Part shown: one piece after another, positions 1 through 9,315 of the stretch | Numbering within the stretch: position 1 is the stretch's first letter | Layout: each line of letters starts with the position of its first letter | From: Acidovorax radicis | GTDB lineage: Bacteria > Pseudomonadota > Gammaproteobacteria > Burkholderiales > Burkholderiaceae_C | Assembly (NCBI RefSeq): GCF_020510705.1 | Contig: NZ_CP075184.1 | Span: 2,976,001-3,040,000, forward strand | Length of the DNA: 64,000 nucleotides | Direction: 5' to 3' | Position numbers and translations under genes: made by a program | The notes under the pieces: model-generated | What the model was told of the DNA's origin: nothing | Database searches by the model: none | The model's input: only the letters and a program-made list of their open reading frames with translations

Positions 1-465
1 TTTGGGCAGCAGCACCTTTGCCACGCGCTGGAACACCCCCGGCTCATGGCGGGCGACCCAGCGCAGCTTAGGCGCGGTAAAGCCGGGCATCGCCAAACTG
101 CCGGCCAAGGTGGGCAGCTCGGGGCACTCGGCCATCATCTCGGTGCACTCCAACGCGCTTCGCGTGTCGTTCCACAAAATGGCGGGGCGAAGCACCTGGT
201 CGTGCGCATCGAGCAGCACGGCGCCATGCATTTGCCCAGACAGCCCAATGCCCTGCACCTGCGCGAACGCTGCAGGGAAGTCCTGGCGCAGCTGGGCCAG
301 GGCCTGCTGGGTGGCGTGCCACCAGTCCGCCGGTGCCTGCTCGCTGTGGCCAGGGTGGGGACGAGACACCTGGAGCGCCGCGCCCGCCGAGCCAATCACC
401 TGGTGGCGGTTGTCGAGCAGCAGTGCCTTGACTTCCGAGGTGCCAATATCAACGCCTAAATACAT
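1..465 (-). CDS. xylB: Xylulokinase, N-terminal part (cut by window edge)
   Basis: FGGY-family sugar kinase that phosphorylates D-xylulose for the pentose phosphate pathway. The 155 visible residues open with MYLGVDIGTSEVKALL, the FGGY nucleotide-binding start, followed by GIGLSGQMHG near residue 85 and RPAILWNDTRS near residue 110, all typical of xylulokinase. The frame is open to base 1, so the remaining two thirds lie outside. It is the last visible gene of the minus-strand operon xylF-xylH-xylG-ROK-xylB, 31 bp after the repressor gene. Another FGGY pentulose kinase is possible, but the neighbours favour xylulose. A xylose isomerase gene is not in the window and may lie further left. Confidence 0.9.
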   Translation of the reverse strand, partial: MYLGVDIGTSEVKALLLDNRHQVIGSAGAALQVSRPHPGHSEQAPADWWHATQQALAQLRQDFPAAFAQVQGIGLSGQMHGAVLLDAHDQVLRPAILWNDTRSALECTEMMAECPELPTLAGSLAMPGFTAPKLRWVARHEPGVFQRVAKVLLPK

Positions 466-496
466 GAGAGATCCAAAGTTGGGAGTGGGCTAGCAG

Positions 497-1651
497 TCAT
501 AGGTCGTCGGTCGCGCCCTGGGGAGACATCACCGGCGATGGCGAGCGGTTGTGCATGGGACGCAGCTCGTGGTGCAGCACCAGGGCAGCCGCGCCCACGG
601 CAGAGGCGAGCAAACCGAAACGGGCCGCACGCAAAGTCGGTGCGGCCATGCCCGCACTGTTGGCGTAGGCCTGCAGGCTGCTTTGAGCAACCTCGACGAT
701 CGCGGGGTAACGCACACACGAAGGCCCACCCACCACCAGAACGTTGGGGTTGAACGTGGTCCACAGGTTTTGCAGCACCACGCCCAGGTAACGCCCGCCG
801 TGCGCGGGCTCTGGCAAACGGGCCAGGGCCCGCGCGCCAAAAAAGGTTTCGGCGCATCCGTGTCGCCCGCAGGAGCAGAGCGCGCCATCGACCTGCAAAA
901 TGCTGTGCCCTATTTCGCCAGCCATGCCCTGTGCGCCGGTGAACAGGCGGTCGTTCAACACAATGCCTGCACCCACACCAGCACCACAGCTGACGAAGAT
1001 GAGGGAGTCTTTGGCGTCGCCGGGAGAAAACTCATACTCGCTCAGGGCGGCGGTGTCCGCTTCGTTTTGCACATGCACCGGCACATCGGGCGCACCCGCA
1101 TCGCTGAGGGCCTGGGTGATCAAGGGAACAAAGTTCACGTTGCGCCAGCCCAGGTTGGGGGCAAAACGCACCACGCCGGTTGCGTCATCAAAGGCGCCCG
1201 GCAGGCCTATTCCGATGCCGGTCAGCCGCAGCTCGCGTTTGATGAACTGCATGCATGCCAGCGATACGAGTTGTGCGGCTTGTTTGCACACACGCTCGGG
1301 CGCGGTGTCGGCCAGAGGCTCTTCGACCGACCACAACACCTCGCCAGTCAGCGAGATGCCAACCACGCGCAGGGCTTCCACCGCCACCTCCACACCAATC
1401 AGCCCCCGGGTGGTGCCGTCGATGTGCAGCGGGGTGGACGGCCGGCCCTGGCCACTGGCGGGCGTCACGCCCGTCTCTGACAGCCAGCCTTCGTCTATCA
1501 GCTCGCGCACCAACAAACTCACGGTGGATTTCGTCAACCCACTGGCCTGCGCCAACTGGGCGCGCGACAAGCCACTGTGGGCGCGAACCAGGCGCAGCAA
1601 CACGCTGCGGTTGATGCGTTTGACAAGTTGTTGGTCGCCGGTGGTTTTCAT
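497..1651 (-). CDS. xylR: ROK-family transcriptional repressor, XylR-like
   Basis: 384-residue ROK repressor. A winged helix-turn-helix occupies about residues 28-56 (SRAQLAQASGLTKSTVS), followed by a sugar-kinase-like domain. The ROK zinc signature is present: GEIGH at 245-249 and cysteines 259, 261 and 266 in a CxCGxxGC pattern. It sits between the xylose ABC transporter genes and xylB in the same direction, 19 bp after the ATPase gene, which suggests it controls this operon and responds to xylose. The family commonly binds inverted repeats of the TTAGT...ACTAA type, and one lies upstream of xylF (4859-4879). Ligand and operator are inferred from context. Confidence 0.86.
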   Translation of the reverse strand: MKTTGDQQLVKRINRSVLLRLVRAHSGLSRAQLAQASGLTKSTVSLLVRELIDEGWLSETGVTPASGQGRPSTPLHIDGTTRGLIGVEVAVEALRVVGISLTGEVLWSVEEPLADTAPERVCKQAAQLVSLACMQFIKRELRLTGIGIGLPGAFDDATGVVRFAPNLGWRNVNFVPLITQALSDAGAPDVPVHVQNEADTAALSEYEFSPGDAKDSLIFVSCGAGVGAGIVLNDRLFTGAQGMAGEIGHSILQVDGALCSCGRHGCAETFFGARALARLPEPAHGGRYLGVVLQNLWTTFNPNVLVVGGPSCVRYPAIVEVAQSSLQAYANSAGMAAPTLRAARFGLLASAVGAAALVLHHELRPMHNRSPSPVMSPQGATDDL

Positions 1652-1670
1652 GGTCAGGGTGCGTAAACGC

Positions 1671-2456
1671 TCAGCAGGTCAGTGCCTGCGATTTTCCATC
1701 GGGCTTTTTGCCCGCGATGATCATGCCCAGCACCTCGTCTTCGGTGACATCGCTCGTGCGGTAGGTGCCCACCAGGCGGCCGTTTTTCATCACTGCCAGG
1801 CGATCGCTCAAGCCAAAAACGTCGGGCATGTCGTGGGTGATCAGAAAGATGCCCACGCCTTCGGCCTTGAGCTGGCGCACCAGCGCGCCCACCATGGCTG
1901 TTTCTTCTGGCCCCAGCGCTGCGGTGGGCTCGTCCATGATCAAAATGCGGGCGTTGAAATAGATCGCCCGCGAAATCGCCACCACTTGCCGCTGTCCACC
2001 CGAGAGGCGGCGCACCGGCGTGTGGACGTTTTTGAAGTTTTTGTTGAGCCGGTGAAAGACCTTGCGCGCATCGGCGCCCATGCGGTGGTCGTCCAGCGTG
2101 TTCCAGCGGGTGAGCAACTCACGCCCCAGAAACAGGTTGGCCACGGCGTCGAGGTTGTCGGCCAGCGCCAGCGTCTGGTAGATGGATTCAATGCCGCAGC
2201 GTTGCGCGTCCACGGGCGAGCGAATGGTGGCGCGCTCGCCGTTGATGGCCACCTCGCCGCTGTCAATCGGGTAGGCCCCGGCCAGCATTTTCATCAGGGT
2301 CGATTTGCCAGCGCCGTTGTGGCCCAGCAGGGCGACCACTTCGCCGGGGTAGAGGTTCAGGCTCACATCGTCAACGGCCTGCACGCCGCCAAACGCCTTG
2401 CCGATGTGGCGCAGATCCACCAGTGGCGCGCTGCCCGTTGGGTTCGCGGGGCTCAT
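1671..2456 (-). CDS. xylG: Xylose ABC transporter ATP-binding protein (single ABC domain)
   Basis: 261-residue ATPase that powers sugar import with the XylH permease and XylF binding protein. Visible motifs are Walker A GHNGAGKS at 45-52, signature LSGGQ at 151-155, Walker B ILIMDEP at 171-177, and an H-loop ITHDM near 206. It carries one ABC module, unlike the two-module XylG/RbsA proteins of enterobacteria; single-module versions are familiar in FrcA-like and rhizobial xylose systems, so this is probably not a truncation and would work as a homodimer. Its ATG overlaps the xylH stop by 4 bp (ATGA), implying coupled translation. Confidence 0.88.
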   Translation of the reverse strand: MSPANPTGSAPLVDLRHIGKAFGGVQAVDDVSLNLYPGEVVALLGHNGAGKSTLMKMLAGAYPIDSGEVAINGERATIRSPVDAQRCGIESIYQTLALADNLDAVANLFLGRELLTRWNTLDDHRMGADARKVFHRLNKNFKNVHTPVRRLSGGQRQVVAISRAIYFNARILIMDEPTAALGPEETAMVGALVRQLKAEGVGIFLITHDMPDVFGLSDRLAVMKNGRLVGTYRTSDVTEDEVLGMIIAGKKPDGKSQALTC

Positions 2457-3643
2457 ACGGTGTCTCCCGTCACTTTGCGGTACATCACGTCAAACACCAC
2501 GGCCGCAATCAGCACCTGCCCAATGATCACGTAGCGCATGCCAATCGACACGTCCAGCAGCAGCATGCCGCTGTCAATCGACTGCATGATCAGTGCGCCA
2601 AACACAGAGCCCATGATGGAGCCACTGCCACCCGAGAGCGCAGCGCCACCAATGACGGCAGCGGCAATCACATACAGCTCCATGCTGGTGCCCAGCGAGT
2701 TGGTGCCTGCGTTCAACCGGGCAATGGAGACCACGGCGGCAATGGTGATGAGAACACCCATCAGCATGAACAGCATCAGCGTGACCCGGCGCACCGGGAT
2801 CCCCACCAGGGCCGCAGCCTCGGGGTTGCCGCCCATGGCAAACACGTAGCGGCCAAAGCGCGTGCGGTGCACGATGAAAGACAGCGCCATCGCCACAGCG
2901 GCCCAGATCAGCACCGGAATCGGAATGCCCTGGGGCGCCTCTTTGCTGCCAATCTGGTAGCTGTTCATGGCGTTGACAAAGGCCAGCACGATCAGGGCTG
3001 GCACCAACACCATGACGGCGTCCAGCCACAAGGGGTTGTTGGGCACCCCGTACGACGCCTTGGCGCGGCGCCTGGCCACGGCCAGCCAGACCAGCACCAC
3101 CACCACCACAGCAGCCAGCGTCCAGCTGGGAACAACGCCAATGGCACCCGCAAAACCGCCGCCCAGGCGTTGGAAAAATTCATCGGTGACGGGTTGGGTC
3201 TTGCCGTCTGCCACCAAAAATGCGGCGCCGCGAAACGACATGAGGCCGCCCAGCGTGACCACAAACGACGGCACCCCCATCAGCGAGGTCAACGCGCCTT
3301 GGTACAGCGACACGGCGATGGCAACGGCCAGCCCGGCCAGCGACGCCTCGACCCAGTGCCAGCCTCGGCTGTACATGAGCGTGGCAATCAGCACGCCCAC
3401 AAAACCCATGACGGAGCCCACCGACAAGTCAATATGGCGCGCCACGATCACCAGCACCACCACGGTGGCGACGATACCGACCACGGCCGTTTGCTGGGCG
3501 ATGTTGTAGAGGTTCTCGGGGCTCAAAAACAGACCGCCCGAGAGACAGTTGAAGACGATGGCAATGGCGGCCAGCACCAGGCTCATCATCACCAGGCGCC
3601 AGTCAACGGCCGCCTGTTTAAGCGAATTCATCACGGGGTTCAA
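2453..3643 (-). CDS. xylH: Xylose ABC transporter permease
   Basis: 396-residue inner-membrane permease of the carbohydrate uptake 2 (RbsC/XylH) family. It is strongly hydrophobic with about ten membrane segments and carries the family signature HIDLSVGSV near residue 70. A hydrophilic stretch around residues 180-200 separates two membrane halves, as in XylH, which is longer than RbsC. It lies 104 bp after xylF and overlaps xylG by 4 bp, so xylF-xylH-xylG read as one transcription unit. Xylose specificity is inferred from the linked xylB and ROK genes. Confidence 0.88.
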   Translation of the reverse strand: MNPVMNSLKQAAVDWRLVMMSLVLAAIAIVFNCLSGGLFLSPENLYNIAQQTAVVGIVATVVVLVIVARHIDLSVGSVMGFVGVLIATLMYSRGWHWVEASLAGLAVAIAVSLYQGALTSLMGVPSFVVTLGGLMSFRGAAFLVADGKTQPVTDEFFQRLGGGFAGAIGVVPSWTLAAVVVVVLVWLAVARRRAKASYGVPNNPLWLDAVMVLVPALIVLAFVNAMNSYQIGSKEAPQGIPIPVLIWAAVAMALSFIVHRTRFGRYVFAMGGNPEAAALVGIPVRRVTLMLFMLMGVLITIAAVVSIARLNAGTNSLGTSMELYVIAAAVIGGAALSGGSGSIMGSVFGALIMQSIDSGMLLLDVSIGMRYVIIGQVLIAAVVFDVMYRKVTGDTV

Positions 3644-3747
3644 ATGCGTTCTCCGCCAGAGAGGTCGTAGGGTCGGGGCTCAAAGGAATCCCGCAGGCAC
3701 CGGGCCTGCGGGACGACGGCGCGGAACGCCGGCAAACCAAACCCGGC

Positions 3748-4767
3748 TTATTTGCAGGCTGCGGGGCCGGTAGCGGCGTTCACACCTTTGCACAGGTCGT
3801 CTTTCTTGATCCAGCCCGCTTTCACCACCACGTCCAGATTGGCCGACGAAATAGGCAGGGGCTTGAGGAACTGGGCCTGCATGACCATCTTCTTTTCGCC
3901 ACCGTTCCAGTTCGTGGCGCCATCCACCTTCTTGCCATGGGCCAGGGCCACGGCAGCGGCAGCGGCATCACGCCCCAGTTCACGAGCGTCCTTCCAGACA
4001 GACACGGTCTGGGTGCCTTGCGCGACGCGGTTCAACGCGGCATGGTCCCCGTCCTGGCCAGACACCGGCACGCCCTTGATGCCTTTGCCGTTGAGCGCGG
4101 CCACCACCCCGCCCGCCGTGCCGTCGTTGGAGGCCACCACGGCGTCCACCTTGCCGCCGGTTTTGGTCAGAATTTGCTCCATGTTCTTCTGCGCCACTTC
4201 GGGCTTCCAGCCCTCGGTGTATTCCTCGCCAACGATCTTGATCTCCCCTTTTGTCAAAGCGACTTCAAGGACCTCTTGCTGACCGGCGCGCAGAAAATTG
4301 GCGTTCGGGTCGGTGGGGGAGCCTTTGATCATCACGTAGTTGCCCTTGGGCTTGGCAGCCAGGATGGCGCGGGCCTGCATGCGCCCCACTTCCACATTGT
4401 CAAACGTGATGTAGAACACGCCAGGGGCTTCGATCAGGCGGTCGTAGGCCACCACAGGGATCTTTTGCTGGTTGGCTTTGTTGATGGCGGGCAGGATGGC
4501 GTCCTTGTCCATGGCCAGAATGATCAGCGACTTGGCGCCTTTGGCGATCAGGCTGTCGATGTCCCCCAACTGCTTCTCGGGCGAGCCGCCAGCATCGGCA
4601 CTGATGTACTTGGCACCCGACTTTTCCAACTGCGCCTTGATGGCGGCTTCGTCCGTCTTCCAGCGCTCTTCCTGGAAGTTGGACCAGCTCACGCCCACCG
4701 TCTGAGCAAAAGCGCCCGCAGCGGCGAGGCCTAGCGTCAAAGCGGTCAGTGTTGTCTTCAGTTGCAT
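3748..4767 (-). CDS. xylF: Periplasmic D-xylose-binding protein
   Basis: 339-residue periplasmic sugar-binding protein of the type I fold. A signal peptide covers about residues 1-20 ([20 protein letters not shown], then AQTVG). The start at 4767 is preferred over an in-frame one 54 bp upstream because an AGGAGACA ribosome site lies just ahead and the signal peptide begins there. The mature part has XylF features such as [12 protein letters not shown] near the N-terminus and VAYDRLI in the hinge region. It is the first gene of the xylose operon. A candidate ROK operator and an interspersed repeat lie in the 420-bp upstream gap. Confidence 0.9.
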   Translation of the reverse strand: MQLKTTLTALTLGLAAAGAFAQTVGVSWSNFQEERWKTDEAAIKAQLEKSGAKYISADAGGSPEKQLGDIDSLIAKGAKSLIILAMDKDAILPAINKANQQKIPVVAYDRLIEAPGVFYITFDNVEVGRMQARAILAAKPKGNYVMIKGSPTDPNANFLRAGQQEVLEVALTKGEIKIVGEEYTEGWKPEVAQKNMEQILTKTGGKVDAVVASNDGTAGGVVAALNGKGIKGVPVSGQDGDHAALNRVAQGTQTVSVWKDARELGRDAAAAAVALAHGKKVDGATNWNGGEKKMVMQAQFLKPLPISSANLDVVVKAGWIKKDDLCKGVNAATGPAACK

Positions 4768-4858
4768 CGATGTCTCCTGTTGGTTGGCCTTGAACAAGCC
4801 TTTGGTTTGGGAAAAATTCACGTGCCCATCGTGCTGCCCTCCATGCCACCCAGTGCAT

Positions 4859-4879
4859 TTAGTGCGAACGACAAACTAA
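4859..4879. promoter_or_regulatory. Candidate ROK/XylR operator upstream of xylF
   Basis: TTAGT-N11-ACTAA inverted repeat 92 bp upstream of the xylF start, resembling XylR-type ROK operators (TTAGTTTG...CAAACTAA). The right arm CAAACTAA matches well; the left arm is weaker. A second, poorer AGTT-N9-AACT repeat lies at 4926-4942. Binding is not shown by sequence alone. Confidence 0.4.
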
Positions 4880-5083
4880 TTATGAAGACACTGCCCCAGA
4901 AACAGCCTTGGTGAAAACCCGACATAGTTTATTGATCGAACTTAATGACTGGCCGCGCACGCCGACATGTGGCTTGCGACTAGCTTTTTTGGGCGACAGG
5001 CGGCCGCCCAGCAGACATGCGCCGTCGCTGAGGTCCCATCACCGTGGCAGCGCTTGGCAACCCCTGCGGGTTCAAATTTCAAG

Positions 5084-5139
5084 CAAAAAATGGCTCTAGC
5101 GCCCTATCCATAAGCGCTAGCAGCTATCTTTTTTGATAG
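5084..5139 (-). repeat. Interspersed Comamonadaceae-type repeat, copy 1
   Basis: Contains TAAGCGCTAGCAGCTATC, the reverse orientation of the TAGCTGCTAGCGCTTA core, ending in a TTTTTTGATAG run. The inner part (AGCGCCCTATCCATAAGCGCT) is an imperfect inverted repeat able to fold as a hairpin. It lies between the xylF promoter region and the aldose epimerase gene. It is one of about ten copies in this window. Confidence 0.8.
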
Positions 5140-5187
5140 ACCCAACACCCCCAGGCCGAACAGGATGCGTGGTGCCCCCAACACGCT

Positions 5188-6144
5188 TCAGCGCATGGCT
5201 GCGCCGCCATCGCCGAAGGGGCCAAAACGCCACTGCACGTTCAGCGCCATGCTTTCGCCCCGTGCCAGCACACGCAACCCGGGTTGCCCGGGTTGGTGAA
5301 ACGCATCAATGGGCTGGCTCACGGGCTCAAAGCAGAACGCAGGGCCCTGGGGCGGCCGGTAGATCAGGCAATAGTGCTGGGCCTCGCCCCCGTCCTGCGC
5401 AAAATCAGGCATGTGGGCTGTGAGCTGCAGGCCCCGTTCGGGCCACTCGATGCACGCCGTGCCCCCCCAGCCGGTGTAGGCGTTGTCAATCAGGCTGCCA
5501 TTGGCGGCCACCCCGGCGTTCAGGTCCCAGCCAGCGGGGAACCGGGTGGTGTGCTCGGTGGGCAGTGGGTCCGCCCCGCTGAGCCAGACACCTTGCACCG
5601 GCGCCGTGATGCGCGTGGCGGCCGTGCGCGGAAACCAGGGGTGCAACCCCAGCCCATATGGCAGCGGCTGAGCGCCGTGGTGGCGCACCTGCACGCGCTG
5701 GTCCAGGCCGCCATCGACCAGACGAAACGTCTGCACACAGTCGTAGTCGTAGGGGCTGCCATCAAAGCACCGCGAGCGCAGCGACATCTCCAGCGTGTCA
5801 TCGGCGGGCTGCGCGAGGGCCCATGCCTGCAACCAGCCATCGCCATGAATGGGGTAAGGCTCTCCCTCGCGATTGGGGCGCATGGGATAGAACTGCCCCC
5901 CTTGCGAGAAACCACCGCCGCTGATGCGGTTGGACCACGGCACCATCGCAAACGACGCCATCTGGTAGAGGTCTGGCGTCTGGCCGTCCCAAGGCCGCCA
6001 CAGATCGATGCGTGCCTGCGCGTCTTGGGGTGCGCGCGGGTCATCGATCTGCCAGGCCGCAACGCCTGCGCCGAGGGAGGGAACCAGCCCCAGGTGTTGA
6101 CCGGCATGGTGCAGCCAGACGATGGGATGAGCGGTGTCGGTCAT
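5188..6144 (-). CDS. Aldose 1-epimerase (mutarotase) family protein
   Basis: 318-residue galactose-mutarotase fold protein, expected to interconvert alpha and beta sugar anomers in the cytoplasm so that the sugar dehydrogenase receives the right form. Family features visible are PWSNRISGG near residue 70 (substrate loop), LGLHPWFPR near 165 with a probable catalytic His, and FCFEPVSQPIDAFH near 275 with the probable catalytic Glu. It runs in the same direction as the SMP-30 lactonase gene, 86 bp downstream of it, and probably shares its transcript. The exact sugar cannot be read from the sequence; arabinose and galactose are the candidates from the neighbourhood. Confidence 0.85.
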   Translation of the reverse strand: MTDTAHPIVWLHHAGQHLGLVPSLGAGVAAWQIDDPRAPQDAQARIDLWRPWDGQTPDLYQMASFAMVPWSNRISGGGFSQGGQFYPMRPNREGEPYPIHGDGWLQAWALAQPADDTLEMSLRSRCFDGSPYDYDCVQTFRLVDGGLDQRVQVRHHGAQPLPYGLGLHPWFPRTAATRITAPVQGVWLSGADPLPTEHTTRFPAGWDLNAGVAANGSLIDNAYTGWGGTACIEWPERGLQLTAHMPDFAQDGGEAQHYCLIYRPPQGPAFCFEPVSQPIDAFHQPGQPGLRVLARGESMALNVQWRFGPFGDGGAAMR

Positions 6145-6230
6145 GGGCAGACTTTCTGAGAGGGCAATAAAACCGGTGAGCGATGGACGCTATGGACGGT
6201 GGTGGTGGTTTTCAAGCGATGCATGCGCCC

Positions 6231-7238
6231 TCATCCACCAAACGCGTGGGCGGGCAAGCCGGGGCTGTCAAGCGACACGGCAAACAACGCGCCGGCCAGC
6301 GGCTCGGCAAGCAGTTGAGCGGGCGAGAGCCCCACGCGGGCAGAGGTGATGAACAGGGTGCGCAGATCCGGCCCGCCAAACGCGCAGTTGGTGACCTGGC
6401 TGACCGGCAGCACCACCCGCGCCAGCTCGGCGGCGGTGACAGGGTCGTGGCAGCTCACGCACGAGCCGCCCCAATGGGCAATCCACAAACGGCCCTGGGC
6501 GTCGGTGGTCATGCCATCGGGCACACCGTCGCCGGGCGCAAAACGGTTCCACAGGTTTTTGTGGGACAAGGTGCCACTGGCCTCATCGAAGTCATAGCGG
6601 TAAGTGCAGCCCTGCACGGTGTCGTTGAAATACAGCGCTTGCGTGGCCTGCGATCCCTCTTGCTGCTGGCCGCCATTGCGCGCAACGGGCCCCCAGGTGG
6701 GGCCATTGGTTACCGCAAACCCGTCGTCATGCCGCGTGCAGCGCCCGTCAGGGTCATAGCGGTACAAGGCACCCGTGGGGCGCTCGCAGGCGAAGTCCAT
6801 CGTGCCCGCCCAAAAACGCCCCTGCGCATCGCATTTGCCGTCGTTGAACCGGTTGCCCCCGCGCTCGGGTTCTGGCTGGTGCAGATATTGGGGCGCGGTA
6901 TCGCAGGCCGGGTCAAAAAGCGCAAAACCCCGGCGCAGTGTCACCACCAGGCCAGGGGCGTTGGCCCGCTCGGCCAGTGCCGATATCTCCTCAGAAAAAG
7001 TCCATTGGCGGTGCACATCCAGGGCCGGAACCCAGCGGTGCAGGTGGCACGAAAGAATGTCCACCCAATACAGCGCCTGCTCGCGCACCGACCACAGCAA
7101 GCCCTCCCCCAGGGCATCGCCCAGTGCCTGCACGCAGCGCGCGGCGCCCGCCGAGGGCGCATAAAAACGGGTGGCCGGCGGTTCGGCAGGCGGAAGATTT
7201 GAGGGAATCAAGGCAGTCTCCGGTTGTTGTTTATGCAC
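6231..7238 (-). CDS. SMP-30/gluconolactonase-family sugar lactonase
   Basis: 335-residue beta-propeller lactonase likely to hydrolyse the aldonolactone made by the sugar dehydrogenase. SMP-30 metal-site motifs are visible: GEGLLW near residue 44 (Glu), GNRFNDGKCD near 130 (Asn/Asp), AVTNGPTWG near 180, and PDGMTTDAQGRLWIA near 230 (Asp). The start shown is a GTG; no strong ribosome site is seen and the first 30 residues are poorly conserved in character, so the true start may be internal. It is divergent from the SDR dehydrogenase gene across a 95-bp AT-rich promoter region holding TTGAT-type repeats. Confidence 0.85.
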   Translation of the reverse strand: MHKQQPETALIPSNLPPAEPPATRFYAPSAGAARCVQALGDALGEGLLWSVREQALYWVDILSCHLHRWVPALDVHRQWTFSEEISALAERANAPGLVVTLRRGFALFDPACDTAPQYLHQPEPERGGNRFNDGKCDAQGRFWAGTMDFACERPTGALYRYDPDGRCTRHDDGFAVTNGPTWGPVARNGGQQQEGSQATQALYFNDTVQGCTYRYDFDEASGTLSHKNLWNRFAPGDGVPDGMTTDAQGRLWIAHWGGSCVSCHDPVTAAELARVVLPVSQVTNCAFGGPDLRTLFITSARVGLSPAQLLAEPLAGALFAVSLDSPGLPAHAFGG

Positions 7239-7280
7239 ATGTCTGTCGCATGGCTCTTGACGGGCGGCATCTTATCAACG

Positions 7281-7341
7281 CAAATTGATGCTCGTAATTA
7301 ATATTTTTATCATCAATTGATACATAAATTGATATGTCAAA
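7281..7341. promoter_or_regulatory. Divergent promoter with repeated TTGAT motifs (candidate LysR sites)
   Basis: AT-rich stretch between the lactonase and SDR genes. It contains CAAATTGATG (7281-7290), CATCAATTGATA (7311-7322) and TTGATATGTCAA (7329-7340), the first two forming an inverted repeat. TTGATAT also occurs twice in the second divergent promoter at 9232-9274, suggesting one shared regulator. The last motif overlaps the first possible SDR start codon (7334). Confidence 0.45.
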
Positions 7342-8149
7342 CATTTCACACTCCATGAGCCCATCCCCAGCCCCCGCAGCACCCCAGGGTTTCTCACGTT
7401 TCCCCAGCCTGCATGGCCGCACCGTGTTTGTGACCGGCGGTGGCAGCGGTATTGGCGCCGCCATCGTCAAGGCGTTTGCCGAACAAGGGGCACGTGTGGC
7501 TTTTGTGGACGTGGCCCAGCAGGCGAGCGAAAGCCTGGTGCAAGAGATCGCCGACGCAGGGCTTGAGCGCCCGTGGTGGCGTGTATGTGATGTGCGTGAC
7601 GTGTCGGCCTTGCAGGCCTGCATCAGCGCGGCGGCCACTGAACTGGGCGATTTTTCGGCGCTGGTGAACAACGTGGCCAGCGATGACCGACATTCGCTCG
7701 AATCCGTCACGCCGGAGTACTACGACGAGCGCATGGCCATCAACGAGCGCCCGGCATTTTTTGCCATTCAGGCCGTGGTGCCGGGCATGCGCCGCCTCGG
7801 CGCCGGTTCGGTCATCAACCTGGGCTCCACAGGCTGGCAGGGCAAGGGCGCAGGCTACCCCTGCTACGCGATTGCCAAATCGTCGGTCAATGGCCTGACC
7901 CGGGGCCTGGCCCGCACGCTTGGGGCCGACCGCATTCGCATCAACACGGTGTCACCCGGGTGGGTCATGACAGAGCGCCAGATCAAACTGTGGCTGGACG
8001 CAGAAGGCGAGCTTGAAATCGCCCGCAACCAGTGCCTGCCCGACAAGCTGCGCCCCCACGACATCGCGCGCATGGTGCTGTTTCTGGCATCCGACGATGC
8101 CGCCATGTGCACGGCGCAGGAGTTCAAAGTGGACGCGGGCTGGGTGTAA
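7334..8149 (+). CDS. SDR-family sugar dehydrogenase
   Basis: 271-residue short-chain dehydrogenase, probably the NAD(P)-dependent aldose 1-dehydrogenase that starts oxidative sugar breakdown. The Rossmann motif TGGGSGIG is at 34-41, and the catalytic triad reads S165, Y178, K182 (YAIAK). The usual NNAG is NNVA. The first ATG (7334) overlaps a TTGATATG motif; an in-frame ATG at 7355 gives a 264-residue protein and may be the real start. It is divergent from the lactonase gene and near the ABC importers and L-arabinonate and galactonate genes. Substrate (L-arabinose, D-galactose or D-xylose) is inferred. Confidence 0.82.
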   Translation: MSNISHSMSPSPAPAAPQGFSRFPSLHGRTVFVTGGGSGIGAAIVKAFAEQGARVAFVDVAQQASESLVQEIADAGLERPWWRVCDVRDVSALQACISAAATELGDFSALVNNVASDDRHSLESVTPEYYDERMAINERPAFFAIQAVVPGMRRLGAGSVINLGSTGWQGKGAGYPCYAIAKSSVNGLTRGLARTLGADRIRINTVSPGWVMTERQIKLWLDAEGELEIARNQCLPDKLRPHDIARMVLFLASDDAAMCTAQEFKVDAGWV

Positions 8150-8220
8150 CCAAAGCGGCATGAATCTGGCGCAGCACCCTGCCGAGCCGTAGGACTGCGA
8201 ATGAATCCGCGCACACCGGT

Positions 8221-9210
8221 TCAGCGCGCTGTGCCCGCTAGCGCCTGTTCAAAGTCCGCGTCCAGCTTGCGCCCGTACTGGATCATGCTGCTCTGCTTGA
8301 TGGCTTTCATCATCACCTTGGCAGCTGGCGACAGCAGCCGGTCGCTGCGGGTGATGATGCCAAACGCATCCATGTGGCAGGGCATGGCCAGCGGCAGCAC
8401 CGAGACAAATCCGTGGGATGCGTAATAGTGCGCCACGTCAGCGCCCACCACGGCCACCATGTCGCTTTGCTGGAGCATGCGCGTGATGAACAGCAGCGCT
8501 GAGGTCTCCACGGTATTGATCGGCGGGGCCAGGCCATCTTGCTGAAACATGAGATCAAACCGGTGGCGCAGCACACTGCCGGCGGGCGGCACGATCCAGC
8601 AGGCCGACACCACATCGCGCAGTGTCAAACCACTGATGCCCAGCAAAGGGTGCCCTGGCCGTGTCATGGCGCACACCATTTCTTCGGTCAGGGATTCGTA
8701 GCGCAGATTGCTCTTGTCGTGCTGCGCATACAGCCGCCCGACCACGATGTCGAGCTTGCCTTGCTCCAGCCGGTCCAGCAGCACAGGGCTGGTTTCAATG
8801 TCGAGTGAAATGCGCAGGCTGGGGTGCTCTTGCTTGACCTGGGCCACCGCCGCAGGCAACAGGCTCAGGCCCGGCGACGTGATTGCACCGATACCCACCT
8901 GGCCAAAGTGACCGGTTTTGAGCGCACCAATTTCGTCGTGCGCCTGGTTCAGGCTGGCCAGCGCCATGCGCGCGTGGCGGATCATCGCCTCGCCATACCA
9001 GGTCGGACGCATGCCGCGCGGCAGGCGATCAAAAAGCGAAACCTCCAGCACGTCTTCCAGATCCTTGAGCAGCTTCGATGCTGCGGGCTGCGTCATGCTG
9101 AGCACCTGCGCTGCGCGGTGGATGTTGCCCTCCTCAGCCAGCGCTACCAGCAGCAGCAATTGCCGCGTTTTAAGGCGTGCCCGGATGAACCAATGGTTGT
9201 AGGTGCTCAT
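8221..9210 (-). CDS. LysR-family regulator, GbpR-like
   Basis: 329-residue LysR-type regulator. The N-terminal helix-turn-helix is at about residues 25-60 (EEGNIHRAAQVLSMTQPAAS), followed by a substrate-binding-like effector domain. The start TRQLLLLVALAEEGNIHRAA is characteristic of the GbpR subgroup, known from Agrobacterium for controlling chvE with arabinose, galactose or fucose as inducer. It is divergent from the semialdehyde dehydrogenase gene that leads the chvE-containing operon, which fits that role. Family is clear; inducer and targets are inference from relatives and position. Confidence 0.85.
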   Translation of the reverse strand: MSTYNHWFIRARLKTRQLLLLVALAEEGNIHRAAQVLSMTQPAASKLLKDLEDVLEVSLFDRLPRGMRPTWYGEAMIRHARMALASLNQAHDEIGALKTGHFGQVGIGAITSPGLSLLPAAVAQVKQEHPSLRISLDIETSPVLLDRLEQGKLDIVVGRLYAQHDKSNLRYESLTEEMVCAMTRPGHPLLGISGLTLRDVVSACWIVPPAGSVLRHRFDLMFQQDGLAPPINTVETSALLFITRMLQQSDMVAVVGADVAHYYASHGFVSVLPLAMPCHMDAFGIITRSDRLLSPAAKVMMKAIKQSSMIQYGRKLDADFEQALAGTAR

Positions 9211-9231
9211 GGGGTTTTCCAGAATGTGTGA

Positions 9232-9274
9232 ATTGATATGTATTTTGTCTAAAAAACTATTGGATTGATATCAA
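9232..9274. promoter_or_regulatory. Divergent promoter with TTGATAT motifs between LysR and dehydrogenase genes
   Basis: AATTGATATG at 9231-9240 repeats a motif found at 7327-7336 before the SDR gene. A perfect palindrome TTGATATCAA lies at 9265-9274. The 105-bp interval separates the LysR start (9210) from the dehydrogenase ATG (9316), a normal place for LysR binding sites. Confidence 0.45.
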
Positions 9275-9315
9275 AATCATTCATAGACTTTGCGGCTACA
9301 GGAACAAAGGCTCTC

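Noticed and set aside
1671..2456. Truncation of a two-module XylG
   Set aside because: Single-module sugar ATPases of this length are normal in FrcA/rhizobial systems, and the overlap with xylH is intact.
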